64,000 nt of DNA, taken from positions 930,001-994,000 of the forward strand of contig NZ_CP186925.1 of assembly GCF_049562855.1 (NCBI RefSeq), read 5' to 3'. The DNA is from Ruminococcus_C callidus. GTDB lineage: Bacteria > Bacillota > Clostridia > Oscillospirales > Ruminococcaceae. Below, one piece after another: positions 44,771 through 53,402 of this stretch. The notes under the pieces were generated by a model that was not told where the DNA came from, did no database searches, and was given only the letters and a program-made list of their open reading frames with translations. The position numbers and the translations under genes are program-made. Position 1 is the stretch's first letter, and every line of letters starts with the position of its first letter.

Positions 44771-46405
44771 ATGAAAAAGTTTACCGGAAAAGGTGTGTAC
44801 GGTGCTATCGCTATGGGAAAGATCTCTGTTTTTCAGAAGCAGGATACCTTGATTCAGCGGACTTCCGTGAAAGACACCGAAGCGGAAAAAGCCAGAGTAG
44901 AGGCTGCCAAAGCCGCAGCAGCAGAACAATTACAGGCGATCTATGAAAAGGCACTGAAAGAAGTGGGTGAAACCAATGCTCAGATCTTTGAGATCCACAT
45001 GATGATGCTGGAAGATGACGACTACAACGAGAGCATTCAGAACATCATTGATACCCAGAAAGTCAATGCTGAGTATGCGGTTTCCATTACGGCGGACAAC
45101 TTCGCCGAGATGTTCTCTGCCATGGACGATGCCTATATGCAGGCTCGTGCGGCTGACGTGCGGGACATTTCCGACCGCATCATTGCCAATCTGACGGGAA
45201 ACGTTGCTGTGCAGGAAGATTCCGGCGAAAAGCACATCATTTGTGCGGACGACCTCGCCCCCAGCGAAACCGTTTCTCTGGATAAGGACAAGGTGCTGGC
45301 ATTTGTGACGGCACACGGTTCGTCCAACTCTCACACGGCGATTCTGGCTCGGAATATGAACATTCCGGCAGTCATCGGCGTGGGAAGCGATTTTCTGAAA
45401 GAGGTACAGGACGGCACAGAGGCGATCGTAGACGGCTTTACTGGTGAGATTTTCGTGGAACCGGACGAGGAAACTCGCCGGCGGCTGCTGGAAAAGCAGA
45501 AGGCGGACGAGGAGAAAAAGCGTCTGCTGCTGGAACTGAAGGGCAAGGAAAACGTCACCAGGGACGGCACCAAGGTCAACATCTATGCCAACATCGGCAG
45601 TGTGGACAATATTGGTGCAGTGCTGCTCAACGATGCCGGCGGTATCGGATTGTTCCGGAGCGAATTTCTGTATCTGGAAAATAATGACTATCCCAACGAA
45701 GAACAGCAGTTTCTGGCGTACAAGCGTGTGCTGGAGAGCATGGCGGGGAAGAAAGTTATTATCCGCACGCTGGACATCGGTGCAGACAAGCAGGTGGACT
45801 ATTTCCACCTGAAAAAAGAGGACAATCCGGCAATGGGCTACCGTGCAATTCGCATTTGCCTGACCAGACCGGAGATCTTCAAGACGCAGCTGCGGGCACT
45901 GTATCGTGCGTCCATTTACGGCAATCTGGGGGTTATGTTCCCCATGATCACCAGCGTGTCCGAACTGGAAAAGATCCTTGCCATCTGTGAGGAAGTCAAG
46001 GCGGAACTGCGGGAGCAGGGCGTGACCTATTCCGACACCATGGAACTGGGCATCATGATCGAAACGCCGGCGGCTGCCATTATCAGCGACCGTCTGGCAC
46101 CTATGGTGGACTTTTTCAGCGTGGGGACCAACGATCTCACACAGTACACCCTTGCCTGCGACCGGCAGAATCCGGACATTGAACCGTTCATCGACACCCA
46201 CCACGAGGCGATTCTGCGGCTCATCGAAATGAGTGCCAGGAACGCCCACGCCAACGGTGCGTGGATCGGCATCTGCGGTGAACTGGCAGCGGATACTACG
46301 CTGACGGAAACATTCCTGCGAATGGGCATTGACGAACTTTCCGTTTCGCCGGCGTTCGTGCTGAAAGTGCGGGACGCTGTGCGGAATGTGGATCTGCGGA
46401 AGTGA
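44771..46405 (+). CDS. ptsI: PTS enzyme I (PEP-protein phosphotransferase)
   Basis: Predicted 544 aa, close to the usual 540-590. The N-terminal domain has the phospho-His in HGSSNSHTAILARNMNIPA (His188). The C-terminal PEP-binding barrel has GIGLFRSEFLY, AMGYRAIRICL, the GIMIETPAA motif and the FFSVGTNDLTQYTLACDR signature. It takes phosphate from PEP and passes it to HPr. It is the last gene of the PTS operon and is followed by a terminator. Confidence 0.95.
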   Translation: MKKFTGKGVYGAIAMGKISVFQKQDTLIQRTSVKDTEAEKARVEAAKAAAAEQLQAIYEKALKEVGETNAQIFEIHMMMLEDDDYNESIQNIIDTQKVNAEYAVSITADNFAEMFSAMDDAYMQARAADVRDISDRIIANLTGNVAVQEDSGEKHIICADDLAPSETVSLDKDKVLAFVTAHGSSNSHTAILARNMNIPAVIGVGSDFLKEVQDGTEAIVDGFTGEIFVEPDEETRRRLLEKQKADEEKKRLLLELKGKENVTRDGTKVNIYANIGSVDNIGAVLLNDAGGIGLFRSEFLYLENNDYPNEEQQFLAYKRVLESMAGKKVIIRTLDIGADKQVDYFHLKKEDNPAMGYRAIRICLTRPEIFKTQLRALYRASIYGNLGVMFPMITSVSELEKILAICEEVKAELREQGVTYSDTMELGIMIETPAAAIISDRLAPMVDFFSVGTNDLTQYTLACDRQNPDIEPFIDTHHEAILRLIEMSARNAHANGAWIGICGELAADTTLTETFLRMGIDELSVSPAFVLKVRDAVRNVDLRK

Positions 46406-46421
46406 ACATGATTCTGATATG

Positions 46422-46461
46422 AAAAATGCTGCTGTGCCTGTATCTGGTGCGGTAGCATTTT
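46422..46461 (+). terminator. Rho-independent terminator of the PTS operon
   Basis: AAAATGCT and GTGCC pair with GGTGC and AGCATTTT, forming a long stem that ends in a T-rich tract 16 bp after the EI stop codon. Confidence 0.75.
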
Positions 46462-46466
46462 GTTTA

Positions 46467-46499
46467 GGCAACACCGCACAAAGCTTGTGTGGTGTTGCC
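46467..46499. repeat. 33-bp near-perfect mini-hairpin of the MITE-like family
   Basis: GGCAACACCGCACAA pairs with TTGTGTGGTGTTGCC. Its right end lies 1 bp from the -35 box of the deformylase promoter. Confidence 0.85.
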
Positions 46500-46500
46500 T

Positions 46501-46529
46501 TTGCGTATTTGCAAAAAGTGTGGTATAAT
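46501..46529 (+). promoter_or_regulatory. Promoter of the deformylase gene
   Basis: TTGCGT (46501-46506), 17-bp spacer and TATAAT (46524-46529), directly after the mini-hairpin. Confidence 0.7.
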
Positions 46530-46561
46530 AGAGATGAGATCAACCAAGAGGAGATGCCAAA

Positions 46562-46975
46562 ATGATTCGTGAAATTGTAAAAGACACATTTTTTCTCAGT
46601 CAGAAATCCGAGCCGGCAACCAGACAGGATCAGCCTGTAATACAAGACCTGCTGGATACGGTTCGTGCCAACGCTGACCGCTGTGTGGGTATGGCGGCGA
46701 ATATGATCGGGGAACGAAAGACCATTCTGGTGGCACAGGCTGGAAAAGACTATCTCGTCATGGTGAACCCGAAAATCGTCGATCATTCCAGGCAGTGTTA
46801 CGAAACCGAAGAAGGCTGTCTGTCGCTGACGGGACAGCGTCCGGTCAAACGGTACAGCGTGATCGTGGTGGAATATCTGGATCGAAAATTCAAACGGAAA
46901 AAGCAGACGTTCCGAGATTTTGAAGCACAGATCATTCAGCATGAAATGGACCACTTCGAGGGAATCATTATATAA
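46562..46975 (+). CDS. def: Peptide deformylase
   Basis: Predicted 137 aa, shorter than typical deformylases (about 150-190) but with all three motifs. Motif 1 is GMAANMIG, with Asn in place of the usual Gln. Motif 2 is EEGCLS with the metal-binding Cys, and motif 3 is QHEMDHFEG with two metal-binding His and the catalytic Glu. It removes formyl groups from new proteins. The stop codon TAA is immediately followed by a 335-bp palindromic element, so the very short C-terminus could be the result of that insertion. It lies alone under its own promoter. Confidence 0.88.
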   Translation: MIREIVKDTFFLSQKSEPATRQDQPVIQDLLDTVRANADRCVGMAANMIGERKTILVAQAGKDYLVMVNPKIVDHSRQCYETEEGCLSLTGQRPVKRYSVIVVEYLDRKFKRKKQTFRDFEAQIIQHEMDHFEGIII

Positions 46976-47310
46976 GGCAATACCGCACAAAGAGCGTCTG
47001 GCGACTTTGCACGCCATCTGCTTGCAAATTTCCCTTCAGAGCCTGTTTCGTATCTTCCCGCACGCATCTTGCGTGCATATTTTCCGAGATATTTCGGGAA
47101 AATACTCGAAAATCCACAAAGGATTTTCTCCGTTTTTCCCTTCATCTCTCAAAAAATCTGACGACGCAATCTGCATACGTCAGATACGAAACAGACTCTC
47201 ATATTTCACAAAAATGCTCGTGAATACAGCAAGTATTCACTCCGCTTTTTGTTTCATCTGACGAAAAATTTGACGACGCATCTGTCGCACAATCTTTGTG
47301 CGGTATTGCC
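46976..47310. repeat. MITE-like palindromic element, full 335-bp copy
   Basis: Starts GGCAATACCGCACAAAGA directly after the deformylase stop and ends TCTTTGTGCGGTATTGCC. It is flanked by ATAA on both sides, which is a 4-bp target duplication if real. It is almost identical to the copy at 50360. Confidence 0.95.
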
Positions 47311-47333
47311 ATAAAAAAGAAAGGTGATGCTTT

Positions 47334-47789
47334 ATGCCACAAAACATAAATCAGGAACTGTTGCAGCGGTTTGTAGATGCACAGGATCACGGGTACGAAT
47401 TTGGAGAAACCTATGCCAAGGCACTTGACGAGATGAAACAGGGGCAAAAAATGACGCACTGGATCTGGTACGTGTTCCCGCAGATTCAGGGGCTGGGGAA
47501 AAGTTTTATCGCGGTGTATTTTTCCATTTACGATCTGGAAGAGGCGGTAGCGTACTATCAGCACCCGATTCTGGGGGCAAGGCTGCGGGAGATCACGGCG
47601 GTGCTGCTGGAGATTCCCTCCAATAACCCGTGGAGCGTGTTCGGGCAAACAGATGCACGCAAGGTGCGTTCCTGCATGACACTGTTCCGGCAGGCTGCAC
47701 CGGACGACGACTTGTTTTCCCGTGTGCTGTACAAATTCTATCGCGGCGTCGAGGACAAAAGAACCTTGGAACAACTGCACATTTTTTGA
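47334..47789 (+). CDS. DUF1810 family protein
   Basis: Predicted 151-aa cytoplasmic protein that closely fits the DUF1810/calpastatin-like family. Family landmarks are LQRFVDAQD, ALDEMKQGQKMTHWIWYVFPQIQGLG, HPILGARLREI and DARKVRSCMTLFRQAAP. No reaction is established for the family; some members are associated with NAD/ADP-ribose chemistry (uncertain). It begins 24 bp after the repeat element with an AAAGGTG site and probably shares a transcript with the esterase 21 bp downstream. Confidence 0.85.
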   Translation: MPQNINQELLQRFVDAQDHGYEFGETYAKALDEMKQGQKMTHWIWYVFPQIQGLGKSFIAVYFSIYDLEEAVAYYQHPILGARLREITAVLLEIPSNNPWSVFGQTDARKVRSCMTLFRQAAPDDDLFSRVLYKFYRGVEDKRTLEQLHIF

Positions 47790-47810
47790 AAGACGAGGAG
47801 AAACCAAAAA

Positions 47811-48323
47811 ATGATTCTCAACATACATGGCTACGGCGGCAGTGCACAGAACAGTGCCTATACAGCATTGCTTTCGCTGGGCTGCGATGTGACCTCGCCG
47901 CAGCTGGATTATGATGCAGTGTGTCCGGAGAAAGTGCTGAAAACACTGCGGGAAATGGCTGTGACATGTCACGCGGATACTTTGATAGGGACAAGCTTTG
48001 GCGGATTTTTTGCGGCACTGCTCTGTGCGGAACTGCATCTTCCCACCATCTTGGTGAACCCCTGTCTGATGCCGTTTGACGTACTGCCAAGGCTCGGAAA
48101 TACGCAGCCAATACAGCCGCTGATGGTGCTGTTCAGCAAGCTTGCTGCAATCGACAGCAGTCTGGTGCACTGTATCATCGGGGCAGAAGACGAAGTGATC
48201 GGAGATCACGCGTTTACGAAACGGCTGCTGTGCGATGCAGATCTTGTGCAGGTGCCGAATGGCAGGCATTCCGGTGCGACACTACCGCTGCAATCGTTTT
48301 TTCAGACAATTCTGGGAAAATAA
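47811..48323 (+). CDS. YqiA/YcfP-like alpha/beta-hydrolase
   Basis: Predicted 170-aa small hydrolase. It has the oxyanion-loop motif HGYGGS near the N-terminus, the nucleophile elbow GTSFGGF (Ser), a likely acid in IIGAEDEVI and a His in PNGRHSG, which completes a Ser-Asp-His triad. This matches the YqiA/UPF0227 group of small esterases. The physiological substrate is unknown. It overlaps no neighbour and is followed by a strong terminator. Confidence 0.85.
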   Translation: MILNIHGYGGSAQNSAYTALLSLGCDVTSPQLDYDAVCPEKVLKTLREMAVTCHADTLIGTSFGGFFAALLCAELHLPTILVNPCLMPFDVLPRLGNTQPIQPLMVLFSKLAAIDSSLVHCIIGAEDEVIGDHAFTKRLLCDADLVQVPNGRHSGATLPLQSFFQTILGK

Positions 48324-48356
48324 GGGCAGCACCTGAGGAAGAAACATTGTCAACTG

Positions 48357-48397
48357 AAAACAGTTCCGAAATTTCCGGCAAATTTCGGAACTGTTTT
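48357..48397. terminator. Perfect 18-bp stem terminator
   Basis: AAAACAGTTCCGAAATTT and its complement surround a 5-nt loop; T-rich tracts flank it on both strands. It ends the DUF1810-esterase transcript. Confidence 0.9.
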
Positions 48398-48471
48398 GTA
48401 TTTTCAGACTTCTGCAATTGTGCTAAAATAAAGTTATCCACAACAGAAAAAGAGGAAGGGAAGTTTGAACA

Positions 48472-49041
48472 ATGTTTTGCAAATACTGTGGAAGTGAGAT
48501 TGAGGACAATTCCAAATTCTGTGAGAAGTGCGGCAAAAAGCTGGACGAGGCAGTTCCTGCGGCAGAGGCGGAGAGTCCTGTGAAAAAGAAAAAGTCCAAA
48601 AAGAAGTGGATCATTCTGGCGGTGGCAGCCGTTCTGGTGGTCGTGGTTCTCGCGGCGGTGATCGGTTCTTCCGGCGACGATTCCGAAAAAAGTACCGGAA
48701 ATTCCGGAAGCTCCGAATATTCCGAAGTCATTACCCAGCCGCCGACGGAAGCGTCCAAGTATCAGAAAACCAATTCCTACAACATTCCCTGCAACGGCAA
48801 TTCGGAACTGGCAATTGAAGCAGCCAACGTGTTTGCCGACAAGTACGGCGGTTCCAGTTACGACTGGAACCTGACTAGTGTTGATGCATCAGTTTCCGGA
48901 ATGGAGGGCACTTATCGGTATACTTACAGCTGGGTAGGCAACACCTACACGGCTACCAGAAAATTCAAAATCACGGACTATGGCACCTACCGGAACTACA
49001 GTTGGGAAGGTGACATTGCAAATTTATTTTACGGAAGTTAA
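48472..49041 (+). CDS. Zinc-ribbon membrane-anchored protein
   Basis: Predicted 189 aa. The N-terminus is a zinc ribbon of two CxxC pairs (FCKYCG and FCEKCG). A Lys-rich stretch and one transmembrane helix (about 45-65) follow, then a Ser-rich linker and an outside domain of about 95 residues with Tyr/Trp-rich strands. The topology suggests a cytoplasmic zinc ribbon and an extracellular C-terminal domain. I do not recognise the outer domain. A repeat end-fragment begins directly after the stop codon. Confidence 0.8.
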   Translation: MFCKYCGSEIEDNSKFCEKCGKKLDEAVPAAEAESPVKKKKSKKKWIILAVAAVLVVVVLAAVIGSSGDDSEKSTGNSGSSEYSEVITQPPTEASKYQKTNSYNIPCNGNSELAIEAANVFADKYGGSSYDWNLTSVDASVSGMEGTYRYTYSWVGNTYTATRKFKITDYGTYRNYSWEGDIANLFYGS

Positions 49042-49105
49042 GGCAACACCGCACAAAGCCCGCCTGACGGCTTTGCACGTAATCCGCTTGCAGATTTTCC
49101 TTAAA
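49042..49105. repeat. Left-end fragment of the MITE-like family
   Basis: GGCAACACCGCACAAAGC starts flush with the zinc-ribbon stop codon. A TTTGCACGTAATCCGCTTGCA stretch, shortened here, follows as in the full elements, but no right end is present. The rest of 49106-49164 shows nothing recognisable. Confidence 0.65.
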
Positions 49106-49164
49106 AACTGAAAGAGATTTTTCGATATAGTTTAAAGCTATAGGCAACTGCTCTATAAATATAT

Positions 49165-49193
49165 TTCCCAAACCTGCTGTTTCATGGTATACT
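49165..49193 (+). promoter_or_regulatory. Possible promoter of the MetE-like gene
   Basis: TTCCCA (49165-49170), 17-bp spacer and TATACT (49188-49193). The -35 match is weak. Confidence 0.45.
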
Positions 49194-49230
49194 AAAATCA
49201 AATACATTTGTTCAGAAAGAGGAATTGACT

Positions 49231-50346
49231 ATGCAGAAGATCACATCTCCGTACCGCTATGATTTTGTCGGAAGCTTCCTGCGTCCGGAAAACCTGAAGC
49301 AGGCAAGAAAAGATTACAGAGCAGGAAAAATCAGCAAGGAACAGCTGACCGCTGTAGAAGATGCTGCGATTCGTGAACTGGTTGCCAAGCAGAAGCAGGC
49401 AGGCTATCACATCATCACAGACGGTGAATATCGCCGTGAATACTGGCATCTGGATTTTATGTGGGGCTTTGCCGGCGTTGGACATGAAAAGACCGGCGGC
49501 GGTGTGCAGTTCAACGGAGAAATGGCAGATCTGGAAGATACCTACCTGACCGGAAAGGTCAAGGTAGTGCCGCACCCGTTTGTGACATACTTCCAGTTCC
49601 TGAAACAGTTTGAAGATGATGAAACCGTTGCAAAGTATACCATTCCTGCACCGGCACAGATGTTCCAGCAGATGATCGTGCCGCAGAATTTCCAGAGCAC
49701 CAGAGAATTCTATGCCACCAATGAAGAACTGATCCACGACATCGGCGTTGCATATCAGGAAGTGATCCGTCAGTTCTATGATGCAGGCTGCCGCAATTTG
49801 CAGCTGGACGACTGCACTTGGGGTGCGATCGTGGGAAATGCTGCAAAACAGCGGTATCAGTCCTTTGGCATTGATCTGGAAGATGTCAAGAAGCAGCTTC
49901 TCGCGGTCAACAATCTGGCACTGGAGAACAAGCCGGCTGACATGGTGATCACTTCTCACATTTGCCGCGGCAACTATCACTCCACATTCTTCACCAGCGG
50001 ACCGTATGATTCTGTTGCAGACTATGTTTTTGCACAGGAAAATGTAGATGCCCTGCTGCTGGAATATGATGACGAAAGAAGCGGCGGCTTCGAACCGCTT
50101 GCAAAGGTTTCTCCGAATAAAAAGGTGGTTCTCGGTCTGATCACTTCCAAGAAGCCGGAACTGGAGGACAAGCAGACAGTTATTGCACGGATTCACGAAG
50201 CAGCAAAGTATATTCCGCTGGATCGCCTTTGCCTGAGCCCGCAGTGCGGATTCGCTTCCTGCGAGATCGGCAACAAGCTGACAGAAGCAGACGAGTGGGC
50301 AAAGCTCGCACTGGTAAAGGAAATCGCAGAAGAAGTCTGGGGATAA
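49231..50346 (+). CDS. Cobalamin-independent methionine synthase-like protein (MetE C-terminal domain family, YxjG/YxjH-like)
   Basis: Predicted 371-aa single-barrel protein like the C-terminal half of MetE. Zinc ligands are visible: His and Cys in SHICRGNYHS, Glu in LLLEYDDERSG and Cys in LSPQCGFAS. The N-terminal half of MetE, which binds folate, is missing, as in YxjG/YxjH-type methyltransferases that use other methyl donors. ATG 49231 has an AAGAGGA site; the TTG two codons earlier is too close to it. No S-box or T-box was seen upstream. A 335-bp repeat follows 13 bp after the stop. Confidence 0.88.
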   Translation: MQKITSPYRYDFVGSFLRPENLKQARKDYRAGKISKEQLTAVEDAAIRELVAKQKQAGYHIITDGEYRREYWHLDFMWGFAGVGHEKTGGGVQFNGEMADLEDTYLTGKVKVVPHPFVTYFQFLKQFEDDETVAKYTIPAPAQMFQQMIVPQNFQSTREFYATNEELIHDIGVAYQEVIRQFYDAGCRNLQLDDCTWGAIVGNAAKQRYQSFGIDLEDVKKQLLAVNNLALENKPADMVITSHICRGNYHSTFFTSGPYDSVADYVFAQENVDALLLEYDDERSGGFEPLAKVSPNKKVVLGLITSKKPELEDKQTVIARIHEAAKYIPLDRLCLSPQCGFASCEIGNKLTEADEWAKLALVKEIAEEVWG

Positions 50347-50359
50347 TCGCTTTTTCTGA

Positions 50360-50694
50360 GGCAATACCGCACAAAGAGCGTCTGGCGACTTTGCACGCCA
50401 TCTGCTTGCAAATTTCCCTTCAGAGTCTGTTTCGTATCTTCCCGCACGCATCTTGCGTGCATATTTTCCGAGATATTTCGGGAAAATACTCGAAAATCCA
50501 AAAAGGATTTTCTCCGTTTTTCCCTTCATCTCTCAAAAAATCTGACGACGCAATCTGCATACGTCAGATACGAAACAGACTCTCATATTTCACAAAAATG
50601 CTCGTGAATACATCAAGTATTCACTCCGCTTTTTGTTTCATCTGACGAAAAATTTGACGACGCATCTGTCGCACAATCTTTGTGTGGTATTGCC
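50360..50694. repeat. MITE-like palindromic element, full 335-bp copy with CTGA duplication
   Basis: GGCAATACCGCACAAAGA to TCTTTGTGTGGTATTGCC, flanked by CTGA (50356-50359) and CTGA (50695-50698). It has the same orientation and nearly the same sequence as the 46976 copy. Confidence 0.95.
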
Positions 50695-50712
50695 CTGAAA
50701 CATGCAAATTCT

Positions 50713-50750
50713 AAAAATGCGTACCGATTTTTGGTCGGTACGCATTTTTT
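50713..50750. terminator. Bidirectional terminator between the MetE-like and oleate hydratase genes
   Basis: AATGCGTACCGA pairs with TCGGTACGCATT; T6 follows on the plus strand and T5 on the minus strand. Confidence 0.9.
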
Positions 50751-50781
50751 GTAATATCTTACCACATGGTCTGGACTGCCG

Positions 50782-52575
50782 TTATTCGATCAGTCCGCTG
50801 TTCTTCAGCAGGATTTCAATATCCGTGCCCTTGACTTTTTTCAGAACGATCTTGAGCAGCTTCTTTTCCACAAAGGAAAGTTCTTCGTCGGTGAGTGGCT
50901 TTTTGTCAATGGCATAATAGCAGGCACGCAGCAGTTCCCGCACGTCGTACTTGCTGCCCCAGACTTCCGGCACACCGCGGTCAATGTCCAGCAGGGTGTA
51001 GACAGATTCCATACCGGTACGCATGGAATATTCCGTGGTGAAAATGGTGTCACGAGGTGTTTCTGCAAACTGCCCGATAAAGGCGAAGTTGACGGCTCCC
51101 TCCGGAACCACACGCGGACGGTCGATTTCCTTGCGGGGCTGGAAAAAGGCGTTGATATACGGCATGAAACAGGTCGTGGTGTTGCAGGCGTTTTTCGCCA
51201 GCGATGCAATTTTTTCTTCCGGTATGCCGATATGATACAGCCATTCCTGACAAACTTCTTCGCCGGTGCAGTCCCGCATTGCCTTTTTGACATAGTTTCC
51301 CTCTTTATTGGTGTTCAGGGAATACAGCCATATCAGCACCATGTTTTTGTCCTGCGAGTGGAACTGGGGCTGCCGGTTGATCGTCCACGAGAGGTACCAG
51401 TTGTCGGTGCTGTCCTTTACGGTGACGATACCGCCGGTGGTGACTTTGCCGGCACGGGGATCCCGTTTGCAAACGTTGATAATATGTTGAATGATCTCCT
51501 CATCTGCGGTGGCAACGGTGGCACTCATCCAGTTTGTCGCATCAATGTCGCTGCAAAAGACTTCCGGATTGCCGAATTCGCCGTGAACTGCTTGAGCCGC
51601 AATCGCTTTCCACAGATCCCACGATTCTCCGCAGCCGTTTTTCAGGTGGGACAGATCCGGTGCGTGGGTCTGGTCGCCGTAGCAGGAGGTGTCTGTGCAG
51701 CAGCCGTTGGTGATGAATACCAGATCGTCTTCGATCAGGTCAATGGTCTGTTCTTTGCCGTCTTTCCGGTATACGATCTGCTTGGCAACCTTTTTGCTGC
51801 CTACGGTTTCAATGATGACGTTCTTCACGTCCATGCCATATTCGATCTGTACGCCATGGGCTTCCAGATATTTCACCAGCGGCAGGATCATGCTCTCATA
51901 CTGGTTGTATTTGGTGAACCGCAGTGCACTGAAATCCGGCAGCCCGTCAATGTGGTGCACATAGCGGCACAGATACCGCTTCATCTCCAACGCACTGGAC
52001 CAACGCTGAAAGGCGAACATGGTCTGCCAGTACAGCCAGAAGTTGGTGTCCCAGAATGTGTCCGGCAGAACATCTGAGATCTTCTTGTCCTCCAGATCTT
52101 TTTCCGGTGTCAGGAACAGCTTGGAAAGTGCCAGAGCCGATGCCTTGTCCAGAGCGAATTTCTTGTCGGTGTGAGCATCTTTGCCGCGGTCAACGGAAGC
52201 ACGGCAGAGGGAATAGTTGGGGTCGTGCTTATTGAGCCAGTAGTACTCGTCCAGCACGGAAACGTCCGGCGTTTCGAGAGAGGGGACATCGCGGAATGTA
52301 TCCCACATGACTTCAAAGTGGTTGTCCATTTCCCGTCCGCCACGCATGAAAAAGCCCTTGGTGATGTCCTTGCGTCCGTCGCAGCTGCCGCCGGCAAGCT
52401 CCAGTTTTTCGAACAGGTGGATATGTTCTCCCTTCATCTGTCCGTCCCGTACCAGATAGAATGCTGCGGTAAGACCGGCAAGACCGGTGCCGATGATATA
52501 CGCGGATTTTTTGTCCACATTTTTCGGCTTTTCTGGATGTGCGAATGCTTCATAAGTTCCTGCGGAATAATACAT
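50782..52575 (-). CDS. ohyA: Oleate hydratase (myosin-cross-reactive antigen family)
   Basis: Predicted 597-aa FAD-dependent enzyme that adds water to cis-9 double bonds of free unsaturated fatty acids, which detoxifies them. The FAD dinucleotide-binding motif GTGLAGLTAAFYL lies near residue 30. Family landmarks are the long GGREMDNHFEVMWD region, YNQYESMILPLV and the C-terminal FIGQFAETPRDTIFTTEYSMRT-type segment, shortened here. Length is typical (about 560-600 aa). The start has a TAAGGAGG site and its own promoter. Bile salt hydrolase and a TetR regulator lie upstream on the same strand. Confidence 0.95.
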   Translation of the reverse strand: MYYSAGTYEAFAHPEKPKNVDKKSAYIIGTGLAGLTAAFYLVRDGQMKGEHIHLFEKLELAGGSCDGRKDITKGFFMRGGREMDNHFEVMWDTFRDVPSLETPDVSVLDEYYWLNKHDPNYSLCRASVDRGKDAHTDKKFALDKASALALSKLFLTPEKDLEDKKISDVLPDTFWDTNFWLYWQTMFAFQRWSSALEMKRYLCRYVHHIDGLPDFSALRFTKYNQYESMILPLVKYLEAHGVQIEYGMDVKNVIIETVGSKKVAKQIVYRKDGKEQTIDLIEDDLVFITNGCCTDTSCYGDQTHAPDLSHLKNGCGESWDLWKAIAAQAVHGEFGNPEVFCSDIDATNWMSATVATADEEIIQHIINVCKRDPRAGKVTTGGIVTVKDSTDNWYLSWTINRQPQFHSQDKNMVLIWLYSLNTNKEGNYVKKAMRDCTGEEVCQEWLYHIGIPEEKIASLAKNACNTTTCFMPYINAFFQPRKEIDRPRVVPEGAVNFAFIGQFAETPRDTIFTTEYSMRTGMESVYTLLDIDRGVPEVWGSKYDVRELLRACYYAIDKKPLTDEELSFVEKKLLKIVLKKVKGTDIEILLKNSGLIE

Positions 52576-52647
52576 AACAATGCCTCCTTATAAAATAAAA
52601 ATAGTTATAAAAATAATTTTTTGTGGTATTGCCATTGGTATAATTCT

Positions 52648-52675
52648 ATTATACCCGATTTTCAGGAATTCACAA
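52648..52675 (-). promoter_or_regulatory. Promoter of the oleate hydratase gene
   Basis: Minus-strand TTGTGA (52670-52675), 16-bp spacer and TATAAT (52648-52653). Confidence 0.5.
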
Positions 52676-52680
52676 TCAGC

Positions 52681-52717
52681 AAAAAAGGCTCCGTGATAAA
52701 AAACTTATCACAGAGCC
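52681..52717 (-). terminator. Terminator of the bile salt hydrolase-TetR transcript
   Basis: GGCTC and GTGATAA arms pair with TTATCAC and GAGCC; T6 follows on the minus strand. It separates TetR from the oleate hydratase promoter. Confidence 0.85.
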
Positions 52718-52764
52718 GAAAAGTGTAAAAAATTCTATCAAAAATGCGAAAATGATAAAATCAG

Positions 52765-52810
52765 GGTAATACAGCACAAAGTCGCCAGACGCTCTTTGTG
52801 AGGTATTGAC
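52765..52810. repeat. 46-bp mini-element of the MITE-like family with TCAG duplication
   Basis: GGTAATACAGCACAAAG and CTTTGTGAGGTATTGAC form imperfect inverted ends, flanked by TCAG (52761-52764) and TCAG (52811-52814). Confidence 0.8.
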
Positions 52811-52834
52811 TCAGGGTTTTATGCAGTGTTCCCT

Positions 52835-53389
52835 TTATAACCGGAACCGCGAAATGGCTGCGGTGACGGAGCCTTGCAGCAGCTTTCCCAGCCGGCTGAC
52901 GATCTCCTGCGGATTTTCCCGCATATCGTTCTTGATCCAGTCCAGCATCACGCCAATGAAAATATAGGCGTAGACCTTGGCGATAAACTGCTTGTCCTCG
53001 TCCCGCAAAGTCATGCCTGAGGCTTCCTCGTCGATAACGTCCAGCAGCAGTTGGTCTACCAGCGGCTGCAGGTATTTCTCCACCTGTTCCCGATGCACAC
53101 AGCGGTAGACGTTCAGGATAAACGGCTTGTTTTCCTGTACTGCTTCGAAGATTTGCAAAAGTCCCTGCTGCCACGTGTCATAGGTCTTTTTTTCGTCCAG
53201 AGCCCGTCTGGCATCTTCCAGACAAGCCCATTCCACAAGGTCGTAGATGTCCTTGAAATGGTAGTAAAAGGTCATGCGGTTGATGCCGCAGTCCTCGGTA
53301 ATATCGCCGATAGTGATTTTTGTCAGCGGTTTTTTCAGCAGCAGATTTTTCAGGGATTGTTCCAGAGCACGTTTGGTTACATTTGACAT
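52835..53389 (-). CDS. TetR-family transcriptional regulator (DhaS-like)
   Basis: Predicted 184 aa. The N-terminal helix-turn-helix (about 8-52) has TKITIGDITEDCGINRMTFYYHF, shortened here, as in TetR/DhaS-type regulators. The C-terminal ligand domain (about 60-180) fits the TetR_C_8-like group. The frame extends 52 codons upstream, but ATG 53389 begins exactly at the usual N-terminus, has an AAAGGA site and is 13 bp after the bile salt hydrolase stop, so the two form an operon. It may sense bile acids or fatty acids (inference from neighbours). No shared palindrome upstream of the neighbours was found by eye. Confidence 0.85.
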   Translation of the reverse strand: MSNVTKRALEQSLKNLLLKKPLTKITIGDITEDCGINRMTFYYHFKDIYDLVEWACLEDARRALDEKKTYDTWQQGLLQIFEAVQENKPFILNVYRCVHREQVEKYLQPLVDQLLLDVIDEEASGMTLRDEDKQFIAKVYAYIFIGVMLDWIKNDMRENPQEIVSRLGKLLQGSVTAAISRFRL

Positions 53390-53402
53390 CGATGTTGTCC
53401 TT

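Noticed and set aside
46920..47261. Open frame across the 335-bp element (113 codons), with near copies at 50229-50645 and 39060-39599
   Set aside because: The frame lies within the repeat and is fused to different flanking sequence in each place; no ribosome site. It reflects repeat identity, not a conserved protein.
49106..49230. S-box or T-box riboswitch before the MetE-like gene
   Set aside because: No specifier stem, conserved T-box sequence or SAM-riboswitch pairing could be found, and the space after the promoter is too short.
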